From assembly GCF_026230195.1 (NCBI RefSeq), contig NZ_CP036501.1, positions 1,302,001 to 1,366,000 of the forward strand: 64,000 nt of DNA. Direction: 5' to 3'. The notes below the pieces were generated by a model that searched no databases, was not told the origin of the DNA, and was given only the letters and a program-made list of their open reading frames with translations. The DNA comes from Candidatus Paraluminiphilus aquimaris (lineage in GTDB: Bacteria; Pseudomonadota; Gammaproteobacteria; Pseudomonadales; Halieaceae). This document shows positions 1-9,600 of the stretch, in pieces (the stretch's first letter is position 1; the number at the start of each line of letters is the position of its first letter). The translations under genes were made by a program, and so were the position numbers.

Positions 1-2
1 CC

Positions 3-125
3 GTCAGTCGAGGCTGTTATGAGCGTTACCCGCCTGCAAATGCGCGCAAATGCTTGGCTTACAGCCCAGCTGTAGGATTCGACCCCACCCGTCATTGGGG
101 GAATTCCTTTCGACAAGACCAATAG
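3..125 (+). CDS. possible 3' end of an unrecognised gene entering from the left
   Basis: One plus-strand frame is open from the window edge for 40 codons and stops with TAG at 123-125. The peptide contains YERYPP and FDPTRHWGNSF, an aromatic-rich composition that could be the end of a real protein. A second frame is also open from base 1 to a TAG at 73-75, so openness alone does not prove coding. I do not recognise a family. The following 200 bases to the next gene show no clear terminator or RNA gene. Confidence 0.25.
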   Translation, partial: VSRGCYERYPPANARKCLAYSPAVGFDPTRHWGNSFRQDQ

Positions 126-322
126 CGAAAAAGAGCTTTGCACGTCGAGTCCACGAACACAGAGGTGAGAATGAGCTTCAAAGTTTAGAGTTATTTCCGA
201 TAAACGCCTAATGAAATCAGATAAACGGGCGCTACGTTATTTGCAGTTGTGATTTGAAGTTGTAATATTGGCTCAACAGATCGCTGTTTGCGTGACGACG
301 GAAATTAAACGGAGAATTTATC

Positions 323-694
323 GTGAAAAAGATACTGGTTGGTTTGCTGATTGCTTTCGTTGCTATTCCGGCAGGAGCGGCGACAAAGAAAGTTTACACA
401 GGTGTGAACCGCATCCTGATGTCGGACAGCAACGAGTATGGTGGCTGTCTGATTCAGCCCTCAAAGCGTATTTACACTAGCGGCACAACCTGCCCCTTCA
501 AGTACATCTCACTTGACTGTGCGAATGCCACCGGCGGTGAGGGGTCCTCGAAAGCCGACGGGCAGCGTCGCTTGGATCTTGCATTGTTGGCGCGCCTCAC
601 AAGTACCGAACTTGCATTCACTATCAATGATGCTCGTAAAGTTAACGGTTGGTGTGTTGCCGATCGAGTGGAAATGCTGCCAGAAGCTGGCTAA
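323..694 (+). CDS. small exported protein of unknown function
   Basis: This 123-residue protein begins with a textbook Sec signal peptide: MKK, a hydrophobic stretch ILVGLLIAFVAIP, and a likely AGA-A cleavage site near residue 20. The mature part is about 100 residues with four cysteines, suggesting a disulfide-stabilised periplasmic protein. The start is GTG at 323, chosen because GGAG lies at 311-314 with good spacing and because the signal peptide starts there. It lies 32 bases upstream of the repeat protein at 727 on the same strand, so the two may be co-transcribed. I do not recognise a family; function unknown. Confidence 0.7.
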   Translation: MKKILVGLLIAFVAIPAGAATKKVYTGVNRILMSDSNEYGGCLIQPSKRIYTSGTTCPFKYISLDCANATGGEGSSKADGQRRLDLALLARLTSTELAFTINDARKVNGWCVADRVEMLPEAG

Positions 695-726
695 GACACC
701 CGATCTCACCCAGAAGCGGGCTCCAT

Positions 727-1266
727 ATGAGTCGTCTGGTGACCGTTCTAGTAGCGCTGACCCTCGTTGGGGTCGGCGCTTTTTATTTTGGGCTCTCGGA
801 ACCCTCTACAAGGACCGTCAGCGTCGAGTCGAGGGAACAAGTTTCCGCGCCGACCGGGGCGGGAGACGATAACCTACCTGCGCCCTCGCCTGAAGACGTT
901 GCGGTACTGGTCACGAAGTTAGATGCTACACGTCCTCTGTTGGGTGAGGATGGCGAGCTCGGCGTGTCAGAGTTTCCACCCGTCAGCGTGGGTGAGTTTT
1001 TAGACCCTGAGGACATTCCTCCGCGGCAAGATCAGCCTTTGGTGAGTGTTGGAGAGCCACGTGATCCCGACGATGAGGACCAGCGTGTCTTCCTTACTGA
1101 AGTTTCGGTTGGTGAGTTCAAAGACCCGGACGATGAGCTGGCTACACTAACTGAGGTTGCCGAGCCAGTGTCGTATGGGGACTTTAAGGACCCTGATGAA
1201 TTGGCTTTGCCCTCAGGCGTGGTGTCCTTGGGAGAACTCAAGGACCCTGACGACGATAATCCCTAG
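727..1266 (+). CDS. membrane-anchored or exported protein with five acidic DPDD-type repeats
   Basis: The protein has 179 residues from the ATG at 727. An upstream in-frame ATG at 649 would prepend 26 residues inside the previous gene and hide the signal sequence, so I reject it. Residues 2-22 (SRLVTVLVALTLVGVGAFYFG) form a signal peptide or single membrane anchor. The rest is strongly acidic and carries five degenerate copies of a pattern like VSVGEFKDPDDE: SVGEFLDPED, SVGEPRDPDD, SVGEFKDPDD, SYGDFKDPDE and SLGELKDPDD. Spacing varies, so this is a diverged motif repeat, not a DNA microsatellite. Aspartate-rich exported repeats may bind calcium, but no family is recognised. It follows the small exported protein gene by 32 bases. 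Confidence 0.7.
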   Translation: MSRLVTVLVALTLVGVGAFYFGLSEPSTRTVSVESREQVSAPTGAGDDNLPAPSPEDVAVLVTKLDATRPLLGEDGELGVSEFPPVSVGEFLDPEDIPPRQDQPLVSVGEPRDPDDEDQRVFLTEVSVGEFKDPDDELATLTEVAEPVSYGDFKDPDELALPSGVVSLGELKDPDDDNP

Positions 1267-1599
1267 TCATATCTCAGTCACTTCTTGAACCGCCGGTCGA
1301 CACTCCCATTATTTGCGAAGCTGGAGCAAGGTGACTTAGAGTCTCCGCGATTTAGGGGCTGGCTATTCGACTACGAGTTCATCCCTAAAATAATGCCGAC
1401 AAGGCGAGCGCGCAGGGTTCCAATGCTGAAATTGTGAGCGACGCCTGCTTCTTGCTAAGACTTTCTAACTGCGTATCTTGCTGGATCCTTAAGGTGACCT
1501 TTCGCTTGATGCCGTGCGTGGAGTTCCTTAGTTAAAAGAAGACATCAATAATGCGCGACATTCACATATGAGGTTTTATCTGTCGGCTACAATCGCAAC
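1267..1599. other. 333-base intergenic region, nothing recognised
   Basis: There is no convincing open frame, tRNA-like fold or hairpin with a T-run. It separates the repeat-protein gene from the hypothetical gene at 1600, and presumably holds that gene's promoter, which I could not define. Confidence 0.5.
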
Positions 1600-2235
1600 A
1601 TGACGCCTATGGATGCCTTCAAACAGTACCACCCGCTATTTGTTGAGGGCATGGGCGGTTACGATACGCGCGACCCAACGCGAGTTGCTAGCAACGTAGT
1701 GACTTCGCTCATAGCACACTGGGAGCAACACCCACCGGGTAAGCCACCATTGCTTATCCTTCAGGGCGACCCACTGGAGCCTAAGGGAATTTCAGCCATC
1801 ACGCCTCGTGTAGCCAAAACGCTGCAATTGGAACGAGCTCTGATTGTGCTTGACGAAGACTTAGCTGATTACCACTCGCCAAATGCTGACCGGGACAACG
1901 TCATTTTAGAGACTCGCTACTCGGAGGCCGTTGCGCAGCTGGAAAGTATGCGACCGGGTTCAGTTACTAAAATTGAAACTGCCGTAGATGCGCTTCTTGC
2001 AGAAAAAAACCAAAAGCGCCTATCGCTCAGTAAGCCCCCAATGGCTGATTACTACCGGATGTTTGCGCTACTCCAGGAAGTCTCAAAGGCCGCGTTTTCG
2101 GCGCTTTGTGGCGAGATCACGCTAGTGCACACAAGTCGTGAGATTGGCGAATTCTCGGTAACGAGCTTTGGTCGAGTGGGGTTAGATCTCGGCCTCATGA
2201 GCAATGCCGATGTTGCGCCATTTCTGGACCATTAA
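1600..2235 (+). CDS. cytoplasmic protein of unknown function
   Basis: The 211-residue product lacks a signal peptide or membrane segment and is mixed alpha/beta in appearance, with PPLLILQGDP near residue 50 and ALIVLDEDLADYH near residue 90. Composition and codon use look like real coding sequence. The start is uncertain: ATG at 1600 and the in-frame ATG at 1609 are both possible and neither has a strong ribosome binding site. It stands alone, 48 bases from the convergent amidohydrolase gene. I do not recognise the family and assign no function. Confidence 0.6.
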   Translation: MTPMDAFKQYHPLFVEGMGGYDTRDPTRVASNVVTSLIAHWEQHPPGKPPLLILQGDPLEPKGISAITPRVAKTLQLERALIVLDEDLADYHSPNADRDNVILETRYSEAVAQLESMRPGSVTKIETAVDALLAEKNQKRLSLSKPPMADYYRMFALLQEVSKAAFSALCGEITLVHTSREIGEFSVTSFGRVGLDLGLMSNADVAPFLDH

Positions 2236-2282
2236 ACCCGCCTACGTAAGTTTCAACAGGGTCTGAGCAAACAAAGGGTCGC

Positions 2283-3554
2283 TTAGCGATACCTAACCCC
2301 TCCCTTGATCACAGCGGCGGGCTCCTCGAGCAGCTCAATGTTCTCAAGCGGGTTTCCTTTTACTGCCACAAAGTCTGCGACATACCCAGCTTCAATCTTG
2401 CCGACCTCATAGCCCCAGCCCATCACCTTAGCGGCGGTCATCGTGGCTGACTGAATCGCTTGGAGTGGCGTCATACCAAACCGTGTCATGCGCGATAGCT
2501 GTTTGGCGTTCTGGCCGTGTGGATACACGCCCGCGTCTGTGCCGTAAACAATCGTCGCGCCTGCCTCGACGGCTTTTCGGAAGTTAGCGCGTTGAGTGGC
2601 GCCGGTCTTGCGCTCTTTTTCCAGTGACTCTTCCAAAATCCCAGCACTGGCACCTTCACCCAGGATATATTCCGTGACATAGATATCCATCGACAGCGCC
2701 GCGTCGTTCTCAATAGCAAGTCGAATGCCCTCATCGTCGATGAAACTTGCGTGTTCAATCGTATCAGCGCCAGCTTTGAGCGCGTTGATGATGCCCTCTG
2801 AGCCGTGTGCGTGGGAGGCCACCTTCAATCCTCGACTGTGGGCTTCATCAGCGAGTGCCGTTAGTTCCTCGAGCGTGTATTGAGGTGCACCGACTTTGGT
2901 GCCTTTCGAGAGTACGCCGCCCGTGGAGCAGGTTTTGATGAGGTCTGCGCCGTATTTGATATTTCGTCTGACAGCTGCGCGCGCCGCCCAAGGGCCATCG
3001 GCTACGCCTTCTCCGGTAATGTTGTACTCAGGCGGTAATAGGTTGTTATCTGAGCAGTGGCCGCCCGTGATGCCAATCGGTGGTCCTGAAACCAACATGC
3101 GAGGACCCGGAATGTCTCCTTCGTTGATGGCATCGCGCAGTGCGACATCACCAAATGATCCTGCACCCACGTTTCGTACCGTGGTGAACCCCGCCATCAA
3201 TGTTTGCTTGGCGTGCACTACACCCAAAATCGCACGGCGCTCGTCGGTGAGCTTCAATCGCTCATAGCCGTGATAGCCGCCACCTGATGTCAGGTGCACG
3301 TGCATATCGATTAAACCTGGCATCAATGTGTGGCCCTGGAGATCTACCACCTCAACACCTTTTGGCAGCTCGGTTGATGAACTCGGACTTATCTGCGCAA
3401 TACGCCCATCATCGACCACTACAAGATGATTCCTTACTATTTCGCCATTGGTGACGTCCAAGATATTTGCGCCTTTGATCACCATGGACTGCGCTTGTGC
3501 CTGGGTTGCTGTCGTTACAAGTGCAAGAAGCAATAATCGATTAAGTACCTTCAT
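2283..3554 (-). CDS. exported amidohydrolase (imidazolonepropionase / Xaa-Pro dipeptidase-like)
   Basis: The 423-residue protein is a metal-dependent amidohydrolase of the family annotated as Xaa-Pro dipeptidases or imidazolonepropionase-related. A signal peptide (MKVLNRLLLLALVTTATQAQA) indicates a periplasmic enzyme. Metal-site motifs appear in order: HVH at H85 and H87 (LIDMHVHL), a likely bridging lysine K207 (GADLIKTCSTGG), H248 and H250 (ASHAHG), H268 (IEHAS) and D340 (YGTDAG). Family members hydrolyse C-terminal residues of dipeptides or cyclic amides; the actual substrate cannot be read here. It follows the DUF1295 gene by 34 bases on the same strand and is probably co-transcribed with it. 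Full length for the family. Confidence 0.85.
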   Translation of the reverse strand: MKVLNRLLLLALVTTATQAQAQSMVIKGANILDVTNGEIVRNHLVVVDDGRIAQISPSSSTELPKGVEVVDLQGHTLMPGLIDMHVHLTSGGGYHGYERLKLTDERRAILGVVHAKQTLMAGFTTVRNVGAGSFGDVALRDAINEGDIPGPRMLVSGPPIGITGGHCSDNNLLPPEYNITGEGVADGPWAARAAVRRNIKYGADLIKTCSTGGVLSKGTKVGAPQYTLEELTALADEAHSRGLKVASHAHGSEGIINALKAGADTIEHASFIDDEGIRLAIENDAALSMDIYVTEYILGEGASAGILEESLEKERKTGATQRANFRKAVEAGATIVYGTDAGVYPHGQNAKQLSRMTRFGMTPLQAIQSATMTAAKVMGWGYEVGKIEAGYVADFVAVKGNPLENIELLEEPAAVIKGGVRYR

Positions 3555-3588
3555 CTTCAGTCTCCATTAAAAGGGCTTTGTAGGACGC

Positions 3589-4455
3589 CTATGACTTTGG
3601 TGGGAGTGGCATAAAGCCCGACACACGCTTCATGTGCTCACCGTATGCGGGTCTGCGCTCAAGACTCCGCTTATCAATCATAGGGATGCTCGCTGCAAGG
3701 AACATAACCAACATGGCAACCGAGCCGGGCACTGTCCACCACCAGCTCGCAGGGACAGCGGCCACGCCAAATAACGCGAGCCCCGCCCAAAACAGCCACT
3801 CACCAAAGTAGTTAGGGTGGCGAGACAACGCCCAAAGCCCTGTCTTCATGATTTCACCTTCTTTTCGGTGGCTCAGGAAACGATGAAGCTGAATATCGGC
3901 GACGAGCTCGATCAATATCGCGATGGCAGTTACCGCTGCCGCGACATAGTCCAGCCAATTGAGGGGCTGAGCATCCATTGCAACAGCGGCATAAATGGGT
4001 AGGCATGAGACAAAGACAATGACCGTAGGGAACAAGTGAATCGCCGAAAAGTCAGCCAGCGCATCTAACTTGCCTGCGTTGTCTTTAATGGGTCCGTACC
4101 GCCAATCCTCATGCTCAAGGCCGGGCCAGAACGTCGCCCAGTTGGCGGTGAGGCGAATGCCCCACAGCCAAACGAGAATTATTACGAGCCACGCTCGTGT
4201 TACATCTACGCCAGAAGCTGTGGCTTCCAGCGCCCAATACAAAGCAATAAGCGGAGGAATCACACTCCAATAGGCGTCGTAGAAGCTCGAGTTTTTATAA
4301 AGACGACTGAAAACAAAGATCGCAAGGGTCGCTGCGATATCCGCCCAAAACATATCCCAAATAGGGCGCTGCCCGAGCGCCTCTAGCGTTGCCCACGCAA
4401 CACCGACAGTAACGATATATGCGAGGGTAATGTGAGCTAAGCCTCGTAACTTCAT
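3589..4455 (-). CDS. DUF1295 family integral membrane protein (steroid-reductase-like fold)
   Basis: The 288-residue protein is almost entirely hydrophobic segments, with about seven or more membrane helices. The C-terminal region has the hallmark of the DUF1295 / isoprenylcysteine methyltransferase-like / steroid 5-alpha-reductase superfamily: TGLWALSRHPNYFGEW, then a short acidic-basic end with RRPAYGEHMKRV. Members are membrane NAD(P)H-dependent reductases or methyltransferases, and most bacterial DUF1295 proteins are uncharacterised. It is first of a likely two-gene unit with the exported amidohydrolase downstream. A possible promoter lies at 4491-4519. Function is not assigned beyond the superfamily. 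Confidence 0.8.
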   Translation of the reverse strand: MKLRGLAHITLAYIVTVGVAWATLEALGQRPIWDMFWADIAATLAIFVFSRLYKNSSFYDAYWSVIPPLIALYWALEATASGVDVTRAWLVIILVWLWGIRLTANWATFWPGLEHEDWRYGPIKDNAGKLDALADFSAIHLFPTVIVFVSCLPIYAAVAMDAQPLNWLDYVAAAVTAIAILIELVADIQLHRFLSHRKEGEIMKTGLWALSRHPNYFGEWLFWAGLALFGVAAVPASWWWTVPGSVAMLVMFLAASIPMIDKRSLERRPAYGEHMKRVSGFMPLPPKS

Positions 4456-4810
4456 GATGATGGCCTTGTTATTTTTCGTTTGATGTTTGCGTTATAGCTT
4501 AATTACAGCGCAGTGCCGATAGGCGAGATGCCACTCCTTGACGATGCAAAGCCTGACTCGGTGAGGGGCGGCCAAAGGCGGTTGCATCAAAGCCGGTCAT
4601 CGCCTCGGGTGTAAGCCCCTTAGCAACCCAAAATCTCTGAGGTTGAGAATATCATGCGCAGGATTCTCAGTGAGTTCCACGTTTAGTGCAGCTGAGGTAA
4701 AGACCTTCTGCGAACTATCTGTCTCACTTGCCATGCCCCGCAGACGCGGTAAGCTCAAGCATCTAATGATTTCTATTGGCGAATGCCGTTCGCCCTATGA
4801 GGTGTTTGTC
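4456..4810. other. divergent intergenic region upstream of the carotenoid oxygenase
   Basis: These 355 bases separate the divergent DUF1295 and carotenoid oxygenase genes. Apart from the candidate minus-strand promoter I see no RNA gene or strong hairpin. The oxygenase frame stays open back to 4643, but that 56-residue extension does not look like the family and precedes a better start. Confidence 0.5.
4491..4519 (-). promoter_or_regulatory. candidate sigma70 promoter for the DUF1295-amidohydrolase unit
   Basis: Reading the minus strand, TCGGCA (4519-4514), 17 bases, then TATAAC (4496-4491) resembles -35 and -10 elements. The -10 matches five of six consensus bases and the -35 four of six. 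It sits about 36 bases upstream of the DUF1295 start. This is a visual match only. Confidence 0.35.
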
Positions 4811-6340
4811 ATGACAGCACATCAAGCGCCGAAAGAAGCCCGCACGCCGCTTTCTGAATTCCCTGTTAGCGACAAATGCTTGGGTGAGACACCGCGATTT
4901 GACGACGCGCCGGCGTGGATTTACAACCACGACAACCCTTATCTTCATGGTGTTTATGCGCCCACGACTCGCGAGCTTAATCAAGATAAGCTCGAGGTGA
5001 TCGGCGAGCTACCTACCGACTTACGCGGTACTTATTACCGCAATGGCGCCAACCCCGTTTTTGAGCCGAAGAATCGTTATCACCCATTCGACGGTGACGG
5101 CATGGTTCACGCGCTTCATGTCAGCGACGATGGCGCTCGATACGTGAACCGTTGGATCGAAACTCCTGCCTACACTGATGAGGGGGCCGCCGGTGAATCG
5201 GTCTCGCCGGGCGTCATGGGACCCTTCGACTACAGCGTCTCGGAGTTCGGCATCAAAGACACATCCAATACCGATATCTTTTGTTTGAACGGAGACCTAG
5301 TAAGTCTTTGGTACAACGCGGGTAACCCTATCGCGCTCGATCCAATGACTCTGGAGACGCGCAAAGCGTTCCATTTGGATGGACGGAATAAGCCCAAGAT
5401 GTCCGCGCACTCGAAGGTCGATTGGCGCACGGGAGAGCTCTTGTACTTCGATTACAACGATACCCCGCCTTACATGACCTACGGTGTGGCAAACGCCAAG
5501 GGTGAAGTGGTGCATGAGGTGCCTATCGATTTACCTGGCGCGCGCCTGCCCCACGATATTGGTTTTACGAAAAACTTCACGGTGCTGCACGATTTGCCGT
5601 TCTTCCACGACCTCGATGTCCTGAAAAACCACAAGCTGCGCGTGCTGACTTTCCATCGCGATATTCCGACGCGCTTTGGTTTGATTCCACGATTCGGCGA
5701 GAGCAACACCGTTCGCTGGTTCGACTGTGAGCCCTGTTACATCCTTCACGTATCAAACTGCTGGGAGGACGACGATTGGGTCATTATGGACGGTTGTCGC
5801 TCGGTGAATCCGATGCCCAGGGCGTATGGCGACGAAGGTGAGCTGTCGCACATGCTTGCCTACATGCGCCTTGAGGCGAACAACTACCGGTGGCGTTTTA
5901 ACCTCGTTACGGGAGAGGTACGCGAGGGAGACATCGACGATCTCAACACGGAGTTCAATAAAACGAACCCTCTCTACGGCGGTCAAAAGAGCCGCTACGC
6001 CTACCATCAATATATCCCGACCCATGACGAGGGCGGTTACACGCTGCGCTTCACCGGTCTTGTGAAGTACGACAACGAAACCGGCGAAAGCGGGCGCTAC
6101 GACTATGGTGTTGGTGTGCTTGGAAGCGAGGCAGTGTATGCGCCTAAAGTGGGCGCAACCTCTGAGAGTGAAGAAGACGACGGTTACGTCGTGAACTTTG
6201 TGCATGACACCAAGGACTGGAGTTCATGGTTTTGTGTTTTTGATGCCAAAGACATCGAGCAAGGCCCAATCGCCAAAGTGCGGCTCCCCGGCCGAGTCCC
6301 CGCAGGGTTCCATGCGACATGGGTGCCGCAGTCGAGATAG
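4811..6340 (+). CDS. carotenoid cleavage oxygenase (RPE65 / lignostilbene dioxygenase family)
   Basis: The 509-residue enzyme belongs to the non-haem iron carotenoid oxygenases, which cleave a conjugated double bond in carotenoids, apocarotenoids or stilbenes with O2. N-terminal LRGTYYRNGANPVFEP and DGDGMVHA motifs are typical. The four iron-ligand histidines are visible: H200 (KMSAHSKVD), H248 (LPHDIGFT), H313 (ILHVSNCWE) and H501 (GFHATWV). The start is ATG 4811, preceded by GAGGTG at 4799-4804 with six-base spacing; an upstream in-frame ATG at 4643 would add a non-family leader. No signal peptide, so cytoplasmic. It stands alone between two unrelated units. Substrate is unknown; retinal formation or lignostilbene-type cleavage are both possible. 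Confidence 0.92.
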   Translation: MTAHQAPKEARTPLSEFPVSDKCLGETPRFDDAPAWIYNHDNPYLHGVYAPTTRELNQDKLEVIGELPTDLRGTYYRNGANPVFEPKNRYHPFDGDGMVHALHVSDDGARYVNRWIETPAYTDEGAAGESVSPGVMGPFDYSVSEFGIKDTSNTDIFCLNGDLVSLWYNAGNPIALDPMTLETRKAFHLDGRNKPKMSAHSKVDWRTGELLYFDYNDTPPYMTYGVANAKGEVVHEVPIDLPGARLPHDIGFTKNFTVLHDLPFFHDLDVLKNHKLRVLTFHRDIPTRFGLIPRFGESNTVRWFDCEPCYILHVSNCWEDDDWVIMDGCRSVNPMPRAYGDEGELSHMLAYMRLEANNYRWRFNLVTGEVREGDIDDLNTEFNKTNPLYGGQKSRYAYHQYIPTHDEGGYTLRFTGLVKYDNETGESGRYDYGVGVLGSEAVYAPKVGATSESEEDDGYVVNFVHDTKDWSSWFCVFDAKDIEQGPIAKVRLPGRVPAGFHATWVPQSR

Positions 6341-6679
6341 TTGGTTGGCTAATGGGTGCGCTGGCATGAAACACGCCCTGCAAGTCTCAATGTAAAAACA
6401 ATTGCTCGAGCAGATAGAGACCGGTAAAGATGCGGATGTTAGCCTTTAATACACAATGAATGCCGACGTCTGTTTCTGACGGAAATTAGCGAAATTTTCG
6501 AGTTTTTACAGCCCGTTAAATTGTGACTAAACACGCTCTCCAGATAACACCCAGCGTGGCAAAAGAGGCAAAACAGGCGGAATTACGTCACAAAATTATT
6601 TAATTGCATCAAAGCTCTAAACTCATGGCTGGACCATCCGCTATTACTGACAGCGTAATCAAATGGTGGTGGATGTAGC
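6341..6679. other. AT-rich leader region of the first giant subtilase
   Basis: About 340 bases, visibly richer in A and T than the flanking genes. A weak sigma70-like arrangement is TTTACA at 6505-6510, 17 bases, then TAAACA at 6528-6533; the -10 match is poor. No clear terminator for the oxygenase gene, RNA fold or open frame was seen. Confidence 0.35.
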
Positions 6680-9600
6680 GTGGTGAAGTTTGCGGTTAGG
6701 TTGTTGTGGTTAGTCCCAATTTTGTGGACAGGTGTAGCTCTCTCTCAGATCGATGAATCCGATGTTCAGGCTCAAGCGAAGGCCGATGAAGCTCAAACAG
6801 CCGCGGTGTCTGAGCCAAATTACGAAGTGCTCGACCGCATGCGCAATTTCCGCGGGCCTTATACCAATCTCGATGACCCTGTTCGCGCGCTTGAGCGTAA
6901 ACGCGAAATCGAGCGTGTTGGTGTCGACATGGCTGCACCTGCCTGTAAGCCCCCAAGCTGCAGCATGGGCGAGCGCAGCGTCATCGTTAAGTTAGCCAAC
7001 ACAAACAACCTCTATAAAGGCGGAGTCCCCTCAGTCACAGGGAAGGTGCCTAGTCGCTTTTATTCGGACGCGGCGCTTACACCTGTCTTTAACGAAAAGC
7101 TCGTCTCGCGTGCGGTCTCCAAGTATCGCGCGGCCAACGCAAAAGCCGCAACAAACTCCAAAGGCAATGAAGTTGATCTGACTCGCTGGTACAGCCTGCG
7201 CCTACCTACCGGCGCAGATATCAGCGAGGCCGTTAAGGACTTGAGCCGCGACCCGCGCATTGAGGAAGTCGAGCCGATCGTCACATACAAGACCATGGAC
7301 TCCAAACGTGAAGGTGCTGTGTCGGCAAACGATAGCCAGATTGCGGCAATTAACACCAATGACCCTCGACGAGTGGATCAATGGCACCTTGAGCGAACTA
7401 AGACTGAAGATGCTTGGACATGGCTACAGGGCGATGGTAAGGAAAAATGGGGTGATCGAGCGATTGTTGTTGCTGTCATCGATACAGGAATAGATTACCT
7501 CCACGAGGATTTAGCGGGCAACATGTGGGTGAACTCTGGGGAGACACCAGATGATGATATCGATAACGATAATAACGGAATTATAGACGACTATTACGGA
7601 GCCAGTTTTAAAGGTGGGCAGAACGACCACACTGGCGATCCAACGGACAAAAACGGGCACGGCACCCACGTGGCCGGCATTATCGCAGCTCAAGGTGATA
7701 ATAACTTGGGAGTCATTGGAGTCGCTCCAAATGTCACGTTGATGGCGGTTAACTCAGGAGGTGACAACGGCTCTTTTGCGAGTATCGATATCGCTGAGGG
7801 CATTCTCTACGCCTACAACCAAGGCGCCGACATCATCAACATGTCACTCGGAGGAGGTGCTCGGTCGACACTCGTTGAAGAGGCCCTAGCCACTGCCTAC
7901 AGCAGTGCAGTTCTGATCGCAGCAGCAGGTAATGATGGTGATTACAACGACAGCGCGTGCGGAGACTATGCGCGTCCAATGTATCCTGCTGCCTACAATT
8001 ATGTCCTCGGCGTCATGGCAGAGGCTGAGTACTCGGATAATGACGGCAATTGGCTGACTGGGTTTTCTAACTGGGATTGCACAGCCAAAAATGCGGTGGA
8101 ATACGAAGTCATGGCGCCCGGTCAGGACATCATGTCGACGGTCCCCGGTGGAGGTTACGCCGCTTGGGACGGAACCTCCATGGCGGCGCCAGTAGTCGCT
8201 GGTATAGCCGCGCTTGTTCGCACTCGCTTTCCAGACAAAACGATTCATTCTTCGCGCTTTATCATGGGTCAGCTCGCATCAACAGGTGCGGCTAAGCAAG
8301 GTAGAGTTCATCCCGGAACTGGCCAACCTATTTCGTATTCGTCATCGGACGCCTATAGAGCACTTACCGAGACACCAGAACCAGACCTCGCTTATCTCAG
8401 TCATTTTGTCTGGGACAATGTGCAAGCCGGAACCCCGAATGACAATGATGGCAAAGTTGATGCAGGAGAGCGCATCGAGCTGGCAGTGACCATTAAAAAC
8501 CTGTGGGGGCAAGCGGATAACGTCACGGTTACTCTGCGTGCACAAGCTCAGCAAGGTGAGGGTATTTCCATTGAAGACCAATACGTCACCTTTGAGACTG
8601 ACAGTCTGAACTATGGCTCAACAGGCAGCTTCGCCGAGGCCGACAACGGCCTGGAGTATGACGAAGACGGTTTACTGACAGGTGTCTCGAGTCCGTTTGT
8701 CTTTACCGTTGATCCTGACACTCCCAACGAACACGTCATTCCGATGCTTGTCACCATTACCGCTAACAATGGGCTCGACGACAACGATCAAGCAACCTAC
8801 ACATTCGAATCTCGCTTCAACCTTTTGGTACTAAGTGGTCGAGAACTTCCTCGTGTCATTGACTGCAATGCTAATGACACGGCCGGGACGATTATGGAAA
8901 GTTGCGTCGATGGCGTTGTCACTATCGACGACAGCGCCCGCTGGATTATCGACAAGCCGGTCCTGGTTGCAGGGGGAACGACGCTTAAGATTGGCCCTGG
9001 AGCAGTTGTACAATTTTGGGGCAGTCAATCTGACGCTGCATATGCGGTATTTGAGAATGCCTATTTGCAGGTGGACGGTGAGCTCATTGTTGAGGGCACT
9101 GCCGATAAACCTGTGACTCTCACTCCTTCAGACCTCTTCAACTACCGAGCAGTCGTCATTGAAAATCGAGGGAAAGTATCGATCAGCTACGCAAACTTAT
9201 GGAATTTAGTATCGACCAAAGGTAGCTCAAATGATTTTAGAGACGGTGTTAATGCTTTTGACGTGATTAATAATTCATTCGTTGGCCGTATTCGGCCAGA
9301 CGTTAGGGTTTACCACAGCAGGTCTGAGGCTGGCGACTGGTTCACAGTTCCTGGCCCGGTAATTAAATCAGAGGTGGTGTCGAATTCACGATTAGTTCGG
9401 TTGGGATTTGAAGACCCCTCATATCGCCTAGAAGCGATTGATATTGGGCCCACCGTATACTCTGGGAACTTATTTTCTTGGATCATTAACTCCAATCCAA
9501 TACTAAAGGTCGATCGGCTACAAGACTCTGTATTGGTAGACAACTACTTGTCCGGGCTTTACCCCGCGTCTACCTCAGGGGTTGTGTTTCTGAACTCTCG

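Noticed and set aside
4643-4810. N-terminal extension of the carotenoid oxygenase
   Set aside because: It does not resemble the family, and ATG 4811 has a good Shine-Dalgarno.
5753-6205. 150-codon minus-strand frame inside the carotenoid oxygenase
   Set aside because: Lies wholly antisense to a well-recognised gene and shows no family features.
6557-6570. Possible sigma54 promoter TGGCAAAAGAGGCA upstream of the first subtilase
   Set aside because: The GG and GC dinucleotides are eight bases apart instead of ten.
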